Shown here: positions 33,813 through 42,846 of the stretch, in pieces
Position numbering within the stretch: position 1 is the stretch's first letter
Layout: each line of letters starts with the position of its first letter
From: JBCCGG01 sp039029395
Lineage (GTDB): Bacteria; Pseudomonadota; Alphaproteobacteria; Kiloniellales; JAKSDN01
Direction of reading: 5' to 3'
NCBI GenBank assembly: GCA_039029395.1
Contig: JBCCGG010000003.1
Coordinates: 62,001 to 126,000 of the forward strand
DNA: 64,000 nucleotides
The notes under the pieces: generated by a model
Told to the model about the DNA's origin: nothing
Seen by the model: only the letters and a program-made list of their open reading frames with translations
The model's database searches: none
Translations under genes and position numbers: made by a program

Positions 33813-35297
33813 ATGAAGAACCCGCTTTTGATCATCGCCCTGGCGGTGACCGGCGCGCTTGCGCTCTGGGGTCTGGTGGATACCGCCGGGTTGGCGGCGT
33901 TCGCCTCGGCCGCGGTCGGCGTGATGTTCACCAGCCGGGGCTGGTTCATCATGCTGACCGTCAGCGCCTTTTTGATCGTCTCCATTTGGCTGGCGCTCTC
34001 ACCTTACGGCAAGATCGTGCTGGGCCGCGACGACGAGACACCCGAATTCTCGACCGTCAGCTGGCTGACCATGCTGTTCGCCGCCGGCATGGGCGTCGGC
34101 CTGCTCTATTGGGCGGCGGCCGAGCCGGTCACCCACTTCGCGCTGATCCGCGATTTCGAGAACGAGAGCCGGGCGGCCGCCGCGGCGCGCTTCATCACCA
34201 ACTTCCACTGGGGCCTGCACGCCTGGGCGGTCTACGCGGTGACCGCCCTGGTGATCGCTTACTTCGGTTTCCGCCAAGGCTGCCCCAGCCTGATCAGCGC
34301 GCCGATCCAGAAGGTCTTCGGCCCAGTCGCCTGGACCCGGGTTGTCGGCTGGCTGAGCGATCTGCTCGCCATCGTCGCGATCGCGATCGGTCTGGGCGGC
34401 TCGATCGCCATGGGCGTGTTCCAGGTGCAAAGCGGCGTGGAAACCCTGCTTGGCCTGGAACAGGCGGGCCTGTGGCTCAGCCTGGTGGTGTTCGCCGTGC
34501 TGTGCCTTTGCTACGCGCCGCCCTTGCTGGTCGACCTGGGCCGCGGCATGGCGCTGCTCTCCAACACCGCCATGGCGATCTCCGGGCTGCTTTTGGCCTA
34601 CATCCTGCTCGCCGGCCCGACCCACTACATCATGAACGGCATCGTCGAGGCGATCGGCGAATACTTCGCCGCAGTTGTCCCGCACGGTTTCAAGACCTTC
34701 ACCTTTTTCGACGACGAGATCACTGGCTGGTTTCAGTCCTGGACGCTCACCTACATGGTCTGGTGGCTCGCGTGGGCGCCGTTCGTCGGAGTCTTCATTG
34801 CGCGCATCTCGCGCGGGCGCACGATCCGCGAGTTCATCCTGGGCGTGGTGCTGGTGCCGAGCCTGTTTTCGGTCTTCTGGTTCGGCGTGTTCGGCGGCTT
34901 GGGCTTTCATGAGATGCTGCGCGACGACGTGCCGCTTCTGCATGTGGTCGAGACCAACCTGGACAACACCACCTTCTTCCTGCTCGGACGCCTGCCGCTT
35001 TCAGGCCTGACCTCGGCGGCGACGATCCTGGCCGCCTTCCTCTACATCGTCACCAGCGTGGTCAGCGCGGCCTTCGTCCTGGCGATGTTCTCTTCGGGCG
35101 GCGACATCAACCCGAAGGTCCGGGTCAAGGTGGTGTGGGGCGTGATCCTGGGCGCGCTCGGCCTAGTCATGATCCTGTCCAACTCGATCGATGCCATCAA
35201 GGCGATCATCGCGCTCGGCGCCATGCCCTTCGTGTTTATCGTGCTGCTGCTGATGGTCTGCCTTTTGAAGGCGCTCAAGCGCGAGGACCTGAGATGA
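33813..35297 (+). CDS. BCCT-family betaine/choline/carnitine transporter
   Basis: The protein of 494 residues has about 12 transmembrane segments and the BCCT signature region TYMVWWLAWAPFVGVFIARI with SRGRTIREFI, plus the conserved FAAGMGVGLLYWAAAEP near residue 90. BCCT carriers import quaternary ammonium compounds such as glycine betaine, choline, carnitine or DMSP using sodium or proton gradients. I chose ATG 33813, 12 bases after GGGAGAGG; TTG 33810 precedes it directly. The short C-terminal tail is unlike that of osmosensing BetP, so transport is probably nutritional. Its stop overlaps the start of a 32-codon reading frame (ATGA). Confidence 0.93.
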   Translation: MKNPLLIIALAVTGALALWGLVDTAGLAAFASAAVGVMFTSRGWFIMLTVSAFLIVSIWLALSPYGKIVLGRDDETPEFSTVSWLTMLFAAGMGVGLLYWAAAEPVTHFALIRDFENESRAAAAARFITNFHWGLHAWAVYAVTALVIAYFGFRQGCPSLISAPIQKVFGPVAWTRVVGWLSDLLAIVAIAIGLGGSIAMGVFQVQSGVETLLGLEQAGLWLSLVVFAVLCLCYAPPLLVDLGRGMALLSNTAMAISGLLLAYILLAGPTHYIMNGIVEAIGEYFAAVVPHGFKTFTFFDDEITGWFQSWTLTYMVWWLAWAPFVGVFIARISRGRTIREFILGVVLVPSLFSVFWFGVFGGLGFHEMLRDDVPLLHVVETNLDNTTFFLLGRLPLSGLTSAATILAAFLYIVTSVVSAAFVLAMFSSGGDINPKVRVKVVWGVILGALGLVMILSNSIDAIKAIIALGAMPFVFIVLLLMVCLLKALKREDLR

Positions 35298-35392
35298 CCG
35301 TGGATCCCTTCGTCGACACACTGCTCAACGTAACGGCCTTCGCCTTCATCGGCTTCCTGATTTGGCTCTACTTCAAGCCCGATCAGGAGTGA
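35294..35392 (+). CDS. 32-residue single-span membrane peptide coupled to the BCCT gene
   Basis: ATGA at 35294-35297 joins the transporter stop to this start, the usual sign of translational coupling. The peptide begins MTVDPFVDTLLNVTAF and has one hydrophobic segment (VTAFAFIGFLIWLYF) with a charged tail (KPDQE). This is the composition of small transporter-associated subunits such as KdpF or AcrZ. Nothing similar in name is known to me for BCCT carriers. Its last 10 bases overlap the end of the converging aminotransferase gene, which also constrains this sequence, so confidence is moderate. Confidence 0.55.
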   Translation: MTVDPFVDTLLNVTAFAFIGFLIWLYFKPDQE

Positions 35393-36546
35393 GCGTCGAT
35401 CACAACTTCGCAGATGCGCTCGACGGAGGCCTCGTCCAGATAGGGATGGATCGGCAGGCTGAGGCTGCGGGTGGAGAGGTCCTCGCAGACCGGCAGATGA
35501 TCCGGTAGATCCGGCAAGTGCTGGTAGGCCGGCTGCTTGTGGAGCGGGTGGGTGTAGTAGACGACCGCCGGGATCTCGGCCGCACGCAGGGCCTCGAGCA
35601 CCTGGTCCCGACGCGGGGTCAGGATCGTATAGACCGCCCAGGAGGGGCTCGTGTCCGACGGGCGGGCCGGCAGCTCCAGATGGTCGCCCAAGCGCGCATC
35701 GTAGTGCCGGGCGATCTCGGCGCGGACCTTCAGCTCGTCGTCGAATATCTCAAGCTTGGCAAGCAGGACCGCGGCTTGCATCGTGTCCAAGCGGCTGTTC
35801 ATGCCGAGGCGCTCGGAGCGCATCTTGTCGTGCTCGGTCCCGTGCGTGCGGATCGAGCGCCAGCGCGCGGCGCGCGCCTCGTCGTCCGTGAAGATCACCC
35901 CGCCATCGCCGTAACAGCCCAGCGGTTTGGCCGGATAGAAGCTGGACGCGGTGACAGGCGCCAGCGCACCGACCGCTTGGTTGCCGGCCGTGGCGCCCAC
36001 GCTCTGGGCCGCGTCGGCGACCACCAGCAGACCATGGCGCTCAGCGATTGGCAGCAGGCGTCGATAGTCGGCAGGAAATCCGAAGAGGTCGACCGGGATG
36101 ACCGCGCGCGGTTGCAGATTGCCATCGGCCGCGATTTCCTCGATCTTCGCCTCCAAGGCCTCCGGATCGATCATTAAGGTGCGGGCATCGACGTCGACGA
36201 AGATCGGCGTTGCACCCACCAGCATCACCGCGTTGGCCGTCGCCATGTAGGTGAAACCGGGAATGAAGACCGCATCGCCCGGCCCGATGCCGTCGCCGAT
36301 TAGGGCGATCTGCAGGGCCTCGGTGCCGCTGCCAACGCAGACCGCATGCCGGCCGCCGGCGCGCCGGCCCAAGGCCGCCTCGAGCTCGGCGATCTCCGGC
36401 CCATTGATGTAGGCGCCGTGGGCGAGCACCGCCGCCAGCCGTCGGTCCAGGTCTGGCTTGATGCGTTGGTACTGGCTTTTCAGGTCGACGAAGTCGATCG
36501 CGCGCCGGGGCGCGCCCTCGGGCGGCGCGACAGCAAAGCTGCTCAT
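35383..36546 (-). CDS. DegT/DnrJ/EryC1/StrS sugar aminotransferase
   Basis: These PLP enzymes transaminate 3- or 4-keto nucleotide sugars. The 387-residue protein has VCVGSGTEALQIAL (phosphate binding), ADAAQSVGA with Asp178 for the pyridine nitrogen, and SSFYPAKPLGCYGDGG with Lys207 as the Schiff-base residue. It follows the Gfo/Idh dehydrogenase gene by 14 bases on the same strand. An oxidoreductase plus DegT pair is familiar from UDP-GlcNAc3NAcA-type pathways (WlbA/WlbC, WbpB/WbpE), so a diamino- or amino-uronic sugar is plausible. The 3' end overlaps the small peptide gene on the other strand. Confidence 0.92.
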   Translation of the reverse strand: MSSFAVAPPEGAPRRAIDFVDLKSQYQRIKPDLDRRLAAVLAHGAYINGPEIAELEAALGRRAGGRHAVCVGSGTEALQIALIGDGIGPGDAVFIPGFTYMATANAVMLVGATPIFVDVDARTLMIDPEALEAKIEEIAADGNLQPRAVIPVDLFGFPADYRRLLPIAERHGLLVVADAAQSVGATAGNQAVGALAPVTASSFYPAKPLGCYGDGGVIFTDDEARAARWRSIRTHGTEHDKMRSERLGMNSRLDTMQAAVLLAKLEIFDDELKVRAEIARHYDARLGDHLELPARPSDTSPSWAVYTILTPRRDQVLEALRAAEIPAVVYYTHPLHKQPAYQHLPDLPDHLPVCEDLSTRSLSLPIHPYLDEASVERICEVVIDAHS

Positions 36547-36560
36547 GGGGATGTGTCTCG

Positions 36561-37535
36561 TTAGACGGCGCGCGCCTGGGCCGTGTCGAGGCCCGGCCAG
36601 GGCTGGATGCTGTGGTTGATCGAAAGCGCCGTGGCGAGCGCCCGTCGACCGTCGGCACCGCTCACCAAGGGTGGCGTGCCGCTGCGCACGGATTCGATAA
36701 AGGCGCCGATCTCGAGCGCCAGCAAATCTTGCTGCTCGGGCGCTTGCGCCGCCGCGCCGTTGATCTCCGCGGCCAGGCTGTCGCCGGGCTCGGCCGGCTG
36801 GTGCACCATGCGCCGGCCGTCCAGGTCGATCGTGATCGAGCCCTTGTTGGATAGAATCTTGACGCCGCGCTCTTTCTGCTCGCTGACCCGGCTGGCATGC
36901 AAGCTGATCTTACATCCGGTGTCGGTTAACAGGGTTGCCGCCACATCGTCCTCGTGGCGCCCGCGCAAGCAGGCGCCATAGGCCTCGACCCGGGTGAAGG
37001 GTTCGGCGACCACCTGGTGGACCAAATCGATGTCGTGGATCATCAGGTCGAGCACCACGTTGCAGTCCATCGAGCGGCCAGTGAAGGGCCCGATGCGCCG
37101 GCACTGGATCTCGATCGGCTCGCCGGCCAACTCCTTGAGGCCCAGATGCTTCAAGTAATAGCGCTCCTGATGGCCGACCTGGAGCACCAGGCCCTTGGCC
37201 GCGGCCAGATCGATCAGCTCGTCGGCCTCGGGCAGAGTCATGGCGATCGGCTTTTCGACCAGGACATGAACCCCTTGCTCCAAGGCGGCCTTGGCGATCT
37301 CGTAGTGAGAGCTGACCGGCGTGGCGATCGAAATGGCGTCGACCTGGTCCAGCACGTCCCGATAATCGAGATATCCGGGCACCCCGTAGCGCGCGCCGAT
37401 GTGCTCTTCGCGCTCGAGGTCGATATCGACCACGGCGACCAGCGTCGCATTCGGATGATTGCGATATTTTTCAACGTGATAGCGACCGAAGTGGCCTACG
37501 CCCACGACCGCCGTCCGAACATCCGTCATTGTCAT
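36561..37535 (-). CDS. Gfo/Idh/MocA-family NAD(P)-dependent sugar dehydrogenase
   Basis: The 324-residue protein starts TAVVGVGHFGRYHVEKYRNH (dinucleotide fold), has the EKPIAMT motif with catalytic Lys near residue 96 and CNVVLDLMIHDIDLVH, the family's conserved metal-free active-site His region. It fits a WbpB/WlbA-like oxidase of nucleotide sugars, which would supply the keto-sugar to the following aminotransferase. I chose the ATG at 37535; an in-frame extension upstream to 37601 looks non-coding. Confidence 0.88.
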   Translation of the reverse strand: MTMTDVRTAVVGVGHFGRYHVEKYRNHPNATLVAVVDIDLEREEHIGARYGVPGYLDYRDVLDQVDAISIATPVSSHYEIAKAALEQGVHVLVEKPIAMTLPEADELIDLAAAKGLVLQVGHQERYYLKHLGLKELAGEPIEIQCRRIGPFTGRSMDCNVVLDLMIHDIDLVHQVVAEPFTRVEAYGACLRGRHEDDVAATLLTDTGCKISLHASRVSEQKERGVKILSNKGSITIDLDGRRMVHQPAEPGDSLAAEINGAAAQAPEQQDLLALEIGAFIESVRSGTPPLVSGADGRRALATALSINHSIQPWPGLDTAQARAV

Positions 37536-37812
37536 CAAAGCACCGCCGATCTCGCTACACCAAAACGCCGACGCGCGCCAAACAGCCACGCCAGAACCCA
37601 ACGAGCGTACATGCCTATATGGCAGAATTAGGGGAAGTCTTGCCGCAGCCAGTTTAAACGCGGGACCTATCCATGGGTCGCGGTCCAGCGCTTCAGTGGT
37701 GGGGCCCCCTTTTGGCCTTACGACCCGCCCGAGTCGGCCGGTCTCCCCCTGTATAAGGTCTTATTGTGCAAAGTCAATGAGATAGATCTCCGCGCCGACC
37801 GGGCCGAGAAGC
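37536..37812. other. 277-base gene-free stretch
   Basis: This gap separates the sugar-nucleotide gene pair from the SDR gene at the end of the catabolic block, all on the minus strand. No gene was found. It probably contains the promoter of the dehydrogenase-aminotransferase pair. No clear promoter or terminator motif was recognised. Confidence 0.5.
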
Positions 37813-38604
37813 CTAAAACATCAAGCCGCCGCTGGCGATCAGCACCTCGCCGGTGATGAAATCGGACTCGGGCAGGCACAATAAGCAGACCGCGCCGGCG
37901 GCCTCTTCCGGCGTGCCGGCGCGGCCCAAGGGGGTGGCCCGGCAAATCGCCTGATAGCTTTCCTCGGGAATGCCCTGGCCGGCCGCCCCGGGCCGGGTCA
38001 TGTCGGTTTCGATCAGGCCGAAGGCGACGCAGTTGACGTTGATCCGGTGGCGCCCCCATTCCTTGGCGAGCGACTTGGTGAGCCCGACCAGGCCGGCCTT
38101 GGCGGCGGCATAGTTGACCTGGCCGGCATTGCCGGCGAGACCGGAGATCGACGAGATATTGACCACCTTGCGGTGGACCGGCCGGCCGACCTCGGCTTCT
38201 TCCTTGGCGCTGGTCCTCAGGTAGTCCGCCGCCGCCCGCAGTATCCGGAAGGGCGCGCTCAGGTGCACCTCCAGCATGGCAGCCCACTGGTCGTCGCCGG
38301 TCTTGTGGATCACCCCGTCCCAGGTGTAGCCGGCGTTGTTGACGATGATGTCGAGCCGCCCGTAGGCCTCCAACGCGCTGGCCACGAAGCGCGGCCCGAA
38401 GTCTCCGTCGCAGACGTTGCCGACGCAGGCGACGGCCTGGCCGCCCGCCGCCTCGATCGCCGCCACGGTCTCGGCGGCCGGCGCTTCTTCCAGGTCGTTG
38501 ACCACGAGCTGAGCGCCTTCCGCGGCCAGCTTCAGGGCAATCGCCCGGCCGATGCCCCGGCCAGAGCCGCTGACCAGGGCGACCTTGCCGTCCAACTTGC
38601 TCAA
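37813..38604 (-). CDS. SDR, 3-oxoacyl-ACP/CoA reductase-like
   Basis: A complete classical SDR of 263 residues: GSGRGIGRAIAL (cofactor loop), IIVNNAG, catalytic Ser in VVNISSISG, YAAAK active site (VNYAAAKAGLVGL) and the GLIETDMT segment. It resembles FabG-type beta-ketoacyl reductases and 3-hydroxyacyl-CoA dehydrogenases. The start is a TTG (38602-38604) within TTGA shared with the acyl-CoA synthetase stop, with GGAGAG 6 bases upstream. Its place after an acyl-CoA synthetase suggests work on an acyl-CoA intermediate. Confidence 0.88.
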   Translation of the reverse strand: MSKLDGKVALVSGSGRGIGRAIALKLAAEGAQLVVNDLEEAPAAETVAAIEAAGGQAVACVGNVCDGDFGPRFVASALEAYGRLDIIVNNAGYTWDGVIHKTGDDQWAAMLEVHLSAPFRILRAAADYLRTSAKEEAEVGRPVHRKVVNISSISGLAGNAGQVNYAAAKAGLVGLTKSLAKEWGRHRINVNCVAFGLIETDMTRPGAAGQGIPEESYQAICRATPLGRAGTPEEAAGAVCLLCLPESDFITGEVLIASGGLMF

Positions 38605-40091
38605 GATGTCTCTCCGTAGCGGGCGCGCAGCTCGTGCTTCAGGGTCTTGCCGGCGATGTTGCGGGGAAAGGAATCGAGCACCATGACGCCGCTGATGCGC
38701 TGGTACTTGGCGCCGACCCGGGCGTTGGTCCATTCGATCAGCGTGGCCTCGTCGATCGCCGACCCGTCCTTGGCGATCACCGTGGCGACCGGGGTCTCGC
38801 CCCAGGTCTCGTGGGGCACGCCGAAAACCGCGACCTCGGCAACCTCGGGATGCTGGATAATGATCTCCTCGATGTCCTTGGGGTAGACGTTGACCCCGCC
38901 GGAGACCAGCATGTCCTTGATGCGATCGACCAGATAGAGATAGCCGTCATCGTCCAGATAGCCGGCGTCGCCGGTCTTGAGCCAGCCGTCGACGATGGCC
39001 TGCGCGCTCAGGTCCGGGCGCTTGTGATAGCCGGGCATGAGAAAGGGGCTTTTGCCGCAGATTTCACCTACCTCGCCGGCCGGCAGGTCGCGGCCCGCGT
39101 CGTCGCGGATCGCGATCTCGGAGAACGGCAGGGGCACGCCGACCGAGCCTTCCTTGCGCAAGGCGTCCTTGCAGTCCAGCACCGTCGCGAAGCCCTCGGT
39201 CAGACCATAGAGCTCGTAGAAGCGTTCGGGCAGGACCTGATTGAGACGCTTCTTGTGGTCCAGATGCAGCGGCGCGCCGACCGAGAGGATCATCTCCAGG
39301 CTGGCCAGCTTGTCGGGCGCGAAGTCCGGGTGATTGAGGATCGCGATGATCTGGGCCGGTACCAGCACAATGTGTGTGACTTTCTCCCGGTCAATGGTCG
39401 CGATCACCGCCGCCGGGTCGAACTTTTCGTGCAGCAGGTAGGTGCAGCCGACGAACATCCAGGGCATGAGGTCAATCATGGCACCGTTGAACACGATCGA
39501 GCCGGCGTGCAGCACCACGCTCTCCGGCGTCATGCGGAAGGCGGTGGCAAAGATCGTGCAGTAGGCGGCGCGCACGAAGTGGTCGTGGACGATGCCCTTT
39601 GGCGCGCCGGTCGTGCCGCTGGTGTACATGATGTTGAAGATGTCTTGCCCGCCGAGACCAGGATCCGGCGGCTCGGTGATTGGCGCGCCCACGAGAAAGT
39701 CCTGCTGGCTCTGCTGCCGGTGCAAAACCACGGGTAAGTCGGGCAAGAGCCGTCCGAGGGGCTCGGCGAAAGCCTCTTCGGCGAAGATGAGGCGGCTTCC
39801 GGAATCCACCAGAAGGCCTTTCAGGCCGGCCTCTTGGAGCAGCGTGCTGAGAGGCACGATCACGCAGCCGGTCTTTGCCGCCGCCCAATAGAGCGCCATC
39901 AGCTCAGTGGAGTTCGGCAAGAGCGTGGCGAAGCAGTCGCCTTTATGGAGGCCGGCCTTCAGCAGGCCGTTGGCATAGCCGTTTACCAGGGCGTTGAACT
40001 CCCGGTAGGTAAAGCGATCCTCCTCGAACGCGAAACCCAGATGCGCCGGCCGGTAGCGCGCGTTGCGGGTGAGTAGGCCGCCGATTTCCAT
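38601..40091 (-). CDS. AMP-forming acyl-CoA synthetase (ANL superfamily)
   Basis: This 496-residue enzyme would activate a carboxylic acid as acyl-AMP and then acyl-CoA. Core motifs are intact: MYTSGTTGAPKG (155-166), YGLTEGF (295-301), GWLKTGDAGYLDDDGYLYLV with the DRIKDMLVSGG hinge, and the catalytic Lys482 in RNIAGKTLKHEL. Its closest general resemblance is to medium-chain and aryl-acid CoA ligases; the acid is unknown. The ATG overlaps the stop of the GcvT-like gene (TGATG), and the stop overlaps the SDR start, making a tightly coupled trio. Confidence 0.93.
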   Translation of the reverse strand: MEIGGLLTRNARYRPAHLGFAFEEDRFTYREFNALVNGYANGLLKAGLHKGDCFATLLPNSTELMALYWAAAKTGCVIVPLSTLLQEAGLKGLLVDSGSRLIFAEEAFAEPLGRLLPDLPVVLHRQQSQQDFLVGAPITEPPDPGLGGQDIFNIMYTSGTTGAPKGIVHDHFVRAAYCTIFATAFRMTPESVVLHAGSIVFNGAMIDLMPWMFVGCTYLLHEKFDPAAVIATIDREKVTHIVLVPAQIIAILNHPDFAPDKLASLEMILSVGAPLHLDHKKRLNQVLPERFYELYGLTEGFATVLDCKDALRKEGSVGVPLPFSEIAIRDDAGRDLPAGEVGEICGKSPFLMPGYHKRPDLSAQAIVDGWLKTGDAGYLDDDGYLYLVDRIKDMLVSGGVNVYPKDIEEIIIQHPEVAEVAVFGVPHETWGETPVATVIAKDGSAIDEATLIEWTNARVGAKYQRISGVMVLDSFPRNIAGKTLKHELRARYGETS

Positions 40092-41221
40092 CAGGTGCGC
40101 GCCAGCCACTTTTCCGGGTCGACGAACGGCGTTGGCACCACGGTCGCGGCGCGGGGACCGCCGCCGGCCAGGATCTCGACCCGGCTACCAAGCTCGCTCT
40201 GCGCCAGGTTCAGCATAGCCAAACCGATGTTGCCCTCCAGGCGCGGCGAGTAGATCCAAGAGGTCACATAGCCCGCCGCCTGGCCGTCGGCTTCGATCGG
40301 GATGGAGACGTCGTTCGGGCCGACCGGAGAGCCTTCGATTTCGAGCCCCACGATCTTGCGCTTTATGCCCTCTGCCTTGATCCGCTGGAGCGCCGCCTTG
40401 CCGATATAGTCGGCCTCGGGCGAAAGGTCGACCAGGCGCCCCAGGCCGACCTCGAAAGGGTTCGTGGTCTCGTTCATGTCGACGCCGTAATCCAGGATGC
40501 CTGCCTCGATGCGCCGAATGCGCGAGGGCGAGCCCGGCCGAATGCCGTGGTCCCGGCCGGCCTCCATGAGGAATTGCCACAGCTCGCCGCCGCGCGCCGT
40601 GTCTAACAGGTAGAGCTCGTAGCCGCGCTCGGCGCTGAAGCCAGTGCGCGCCAGGAGGATCGGGATGCCGTCGATCTCCGCTTCCCGGTGGTGATAATAA
40701 GACAGGCTCAGAACGCTGTCGCCGATCAGCGCCTGCAGCACGGAGGTCGACTTGGGGCCCTGAAGCTGCAGGGTCGCCACGTCCGGTTTGGTGATCCTTA
40801 CGTCATGCCGGCCCTCGACCGCTACGCCGCGCGCCCACATGGCCACATCGCCGTCGGCGCTGGACAGCCAGAAGCGGTCCTCCGCCAGGCGCATCAGCAC
40901 AGGGTCGTTGAGAATGCCACCGCCCCGGTCGGTCAACAGGACATAGCGGCAATGGCCGACCTGGCACTTGGCCAGATTGCGCGGCGTCAGGCGGTCCATG
41001 AAGGCGAAGGCGTCGGGGCCCGAGATCTCGACCACCCGCTGGCAGGTCACATCCCAAAGGGCGACGTCCTCGACCAAGGCCCAGAATTGCCCCTCGGGAT
41101 CTGGGTAGCCCGGCAGATAGGTCTTGTTGTAGACGCTGAACTCGCTGGCGCCAGCGGCCACCGTCGAATCGAAAAAAGGCGACTTGCGGATGCGCGCGGT
41201 TATGTACATCCCAGCCGTCAT
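40091..41221 (-). CDS. GcvT-fold folate-dependent aminomethyl/methyltransferase
   Basis: The 376-residue protein has the three-domain GcvT fold: N-terminal KSPFFDSTVAAGASEFSVYN, central DVTCQRVVEISGPDAFAFMD and GGGILNDPVLMRLAEDRFWL, and a C-terminal barrel (KRKIVGLEIEGSPVGPNDVS). Members cleave methyl or aminomethyl groups onto tetrahydrofolate: glycine cleavage, DMSP demethylase DmdA, sarcosine and dimethylglycine dehydrogenases. No GcvH or GcvP is here, so a catabolic demethylase is more likely than glycine cleavage. It precedes an acyl-CoA ligase, an arrangement reminiscent of DmdA followed by DmdB in DMSP breakdown; this is an analogy only. GGGGGAG precedes the start. Confidence 0.82.
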   Translation of the reverse strand: MTAGMYITARIRKSPFFDSTVAAGASEFSVYNKTYLPGYPDPEGQFWALVEDVALWDVTCQRVVEISGPDAFAFMDRLTPRNLAKCQVGHCRYVLLTDRGGGILNDPVLMRLAEDRFWLSSADGDVAMWARGVAVEGRHDVRITKPDVATLQLQGPKSTSVLQALIGDSVLSLSYYHHREAEIDGIPILLARTGFSAERGYELYLLDTARGGELWQFLMEAGRDHGIRPGSPSRIRRIEAGILDYGVDMNETTNPFEVGLGRLVDLSPEADYIGKAALQRIKAEGIKRKIVGLEIEGSPVGPNDVSIPIEADGQAAGYVTSWIYSPRLEGNIGLAMLNLAQSELGSRVEILAGGGPRAATVVPTPFVDPEKWLART

Positions 41222-41280
41222 GGCGCTCTCCCCCGGCTCCTCCTAGGTTCGACCCTTGATCCGATTCCAGGGCCCGAGAG

Positions 41281-42759
41281 TCAAGATGCCTTGGCGAGGC
41301 TCCGGCGCACCTGCGGCCGAAGTCTGCGGTAGGGCACCTGCTCCAAGGAGCAAGGATTGGCGCCCGGCGAGGCGACCGGAATGATCTGGCCGGCGATCGG
41401 CGCGAAATCGGCCTGAAAGTGGACCGTCGATTTGACCGCCAGGATGCGCTGCTCGGTCGGCTCGACACCCATGTGGCGAAAGATCGCCAGGTCGCAGCAC
41501 TGGAAGCGCTGGCTGCTGACGATCACCCTGACGTCGGCGACTGGATCAAGGATCCTGAGCAGCGCCATCTTGCCGAGCGCCATCTCGCAGCCACCATACA
41601 TCTCGCCGGTACAGGTGAAGTGCCCGTCGGACAGCCGCTCGACCTGGAAAGCCGCCTCGAAAGGTGCACCGCCAGCCGAGGGAAAGCGGCCACCCAGGGC
41701 GAGTTCGAGCCGCGCGCCGAGGCCGGCCTCGTGGGCTTTGGATGCCGCCTCCGGATCCCACAAGAGCGCGAGAACCGCGCCCTGTGCGCCCTCTTCCACA
41801 AGCGCGCGCAGAAGGCCCGTGGTGTCCGAGGTGGCGCCGGCACCGGGATTGTCCTGAACGTCTGCCAAGACGGCCGGCCAAGGCCCCGCGGCGGCCCGGC
41901 GCACCGCCGCCCGCTCGTCCAGCAGGCTATCGTCGAGCAGGGGCTCGACGGCGGTCAGCCGGGCGGCCAGGTCCTCGACCGCGGCCTCGGCCCCTGGTCC
42001 ATAGGCGACGGCGGCGGGCCCGCAGTCGTGTATGTCGGCCGGCGGGAAGCCCAGGGCCAGATCCAAGCTTGCGACCTCCGGCACGCCGTCGCCTAGCCCG
42101 CGGTAGAGCTCGTCGAGTGGTGCCCGAGTCGTCGCCTGGGCCTGCACCGGAACCAGGAAGGGCAGTTGGCGCCAGGCCTTCTGAAATGGCTGCCCGCGCG
42201 CCAGAAGATCGGCCATGAGCGCCTGAGCGCGGGCGCCGGTCTCGGCCATGTCAATGTGGGGATAGGTGCGAAAGATGGTCAGCGCCGAGGCGCCCTCGAT
42301 CGTGGCCGCGCTCAGGTTGGCGTGGAAATCCAGGCTGGCGACCAGCGGCAGGTCGGGGCCGATCAAAGCGCGCACCCGACGCAAGATCTCACCTTCGCCG
42401 TCCTCCAGGGAGGCCGTCATCATGGCACCGTGCAGGTCCAAATAAACCCCATCCAAGGGAGCGGCCGCCGCCAGCCCCTCCAGGATCATGGCCGTGACAC
42501 GCTCGAAGGCCTCGTCCTCGAGCGGCCCGGCCGGCTCGGCCGAAGCCCAGAGGATCGGCATCAAGGACCAGTCACCGGCCGCTTCGATGAAGCCGCCGAT
42601 CGGGATATTGAGACCCGTGAATGTCTCGAACATCGCGTCGCCGCGGGTCAAGCCGGGCCAGGAATCAGCCGCCAAGAAGTCCTCGAAGACCGTCGGGAAG
42701 GCGGCAAAGGAGTTGCTCTCGTGTTGAAAGCCGGCGATCGCGATACGGGGTCTGGTCAT
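41281..42759 (-). CDS. M81 (MlrC-like) metallopeptidase, copy 1
   Basis: MlrC-type proteins are zinc peptidases first known from degradation of linearised microcystin. The 492-residue protein starts RIAIAGFQHESNSFAAFPT and has the metal-site segments VYLDLHGAMM, SLDFHANLS and FRTYPHIDMAETG, followed by the C-terminal MlrC domain (VLADVQDNPGAGATSDTTG; PVADVRVIVSSQRFQCCDLA). It lies between the Rho-independent terminator after the binding-protein gene and the GcvT-like gene. A second paralogue is encoded at 44477-45982. Substrate is probably a small modified peptide or imide (inference). Confidence 0.9.
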   Translation of the reverse strand: MTRPRIAIAGFQHESNSFAAFPTVFEDFLAADSWPGLTRGDAMFETFTGLNIPIGGFIEAAGDWSLMPILWASAEPAGPLEDEAFERVTAMILEGLAAAAPLDGVYLDLHGAMMTASLEDGEGEILRRVRALIGPDLPLVASLDFHANLSAATIEGASALTIFRTYPHIDMAETGARAQALMADLLARGQPFQKAWRQLPFLVPVQAQATTRAPLDELYRGLGDGVPEVASLDLALGFPPADIHDCGPAAVAYGPGAEAAVEDLAARLTAVEPLLDDSLLDERAAVRRAAAGPWPAVLADVQDNPGAGATSDTTGLLRALVEEGAQGAVLALLWDPEAASKAHEAGLGARLELALGGRFPSAGGAPFEAAFQVERLSDGHFTCTGEMYGGCEMALGKMALLRILDPVADVRVIVSSQRFQCCDLAIFRHMGVEPTEQRILAVKSTVHFQADFAPIAGQIIPVASPGANPCSLEQVPYRRLRPQVRRSLAKAS

Positions 42760-42787
42760 GGGCGCTCGAGCCGAAGAGTGCGGACAG

Positions 42788-42820
42788 GAAAAAGGGAGCC
42801 CGGCACGGTGGGCCGGGCTC
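42788..42820 (-). terminator. Rho-independent terminator after the peptide-binding protein gene
   Basis: On the minus strand a perfect 9-bp stem GAGCCCGGC / GCCGGGCTC (arms 42796-42804 and 42812-42820) with a 7-base loop is followed by CCTTTTTCC. It lies 27 bases after the stop of the binding-protein gene and before the M81 copy 1 gene, so it should separate two transcription units or allow partial readthrough. Confidence 0.8.
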
Positions 42821-42846
42821 TTAAGTCCTACCTTGGGAGCAAACCT

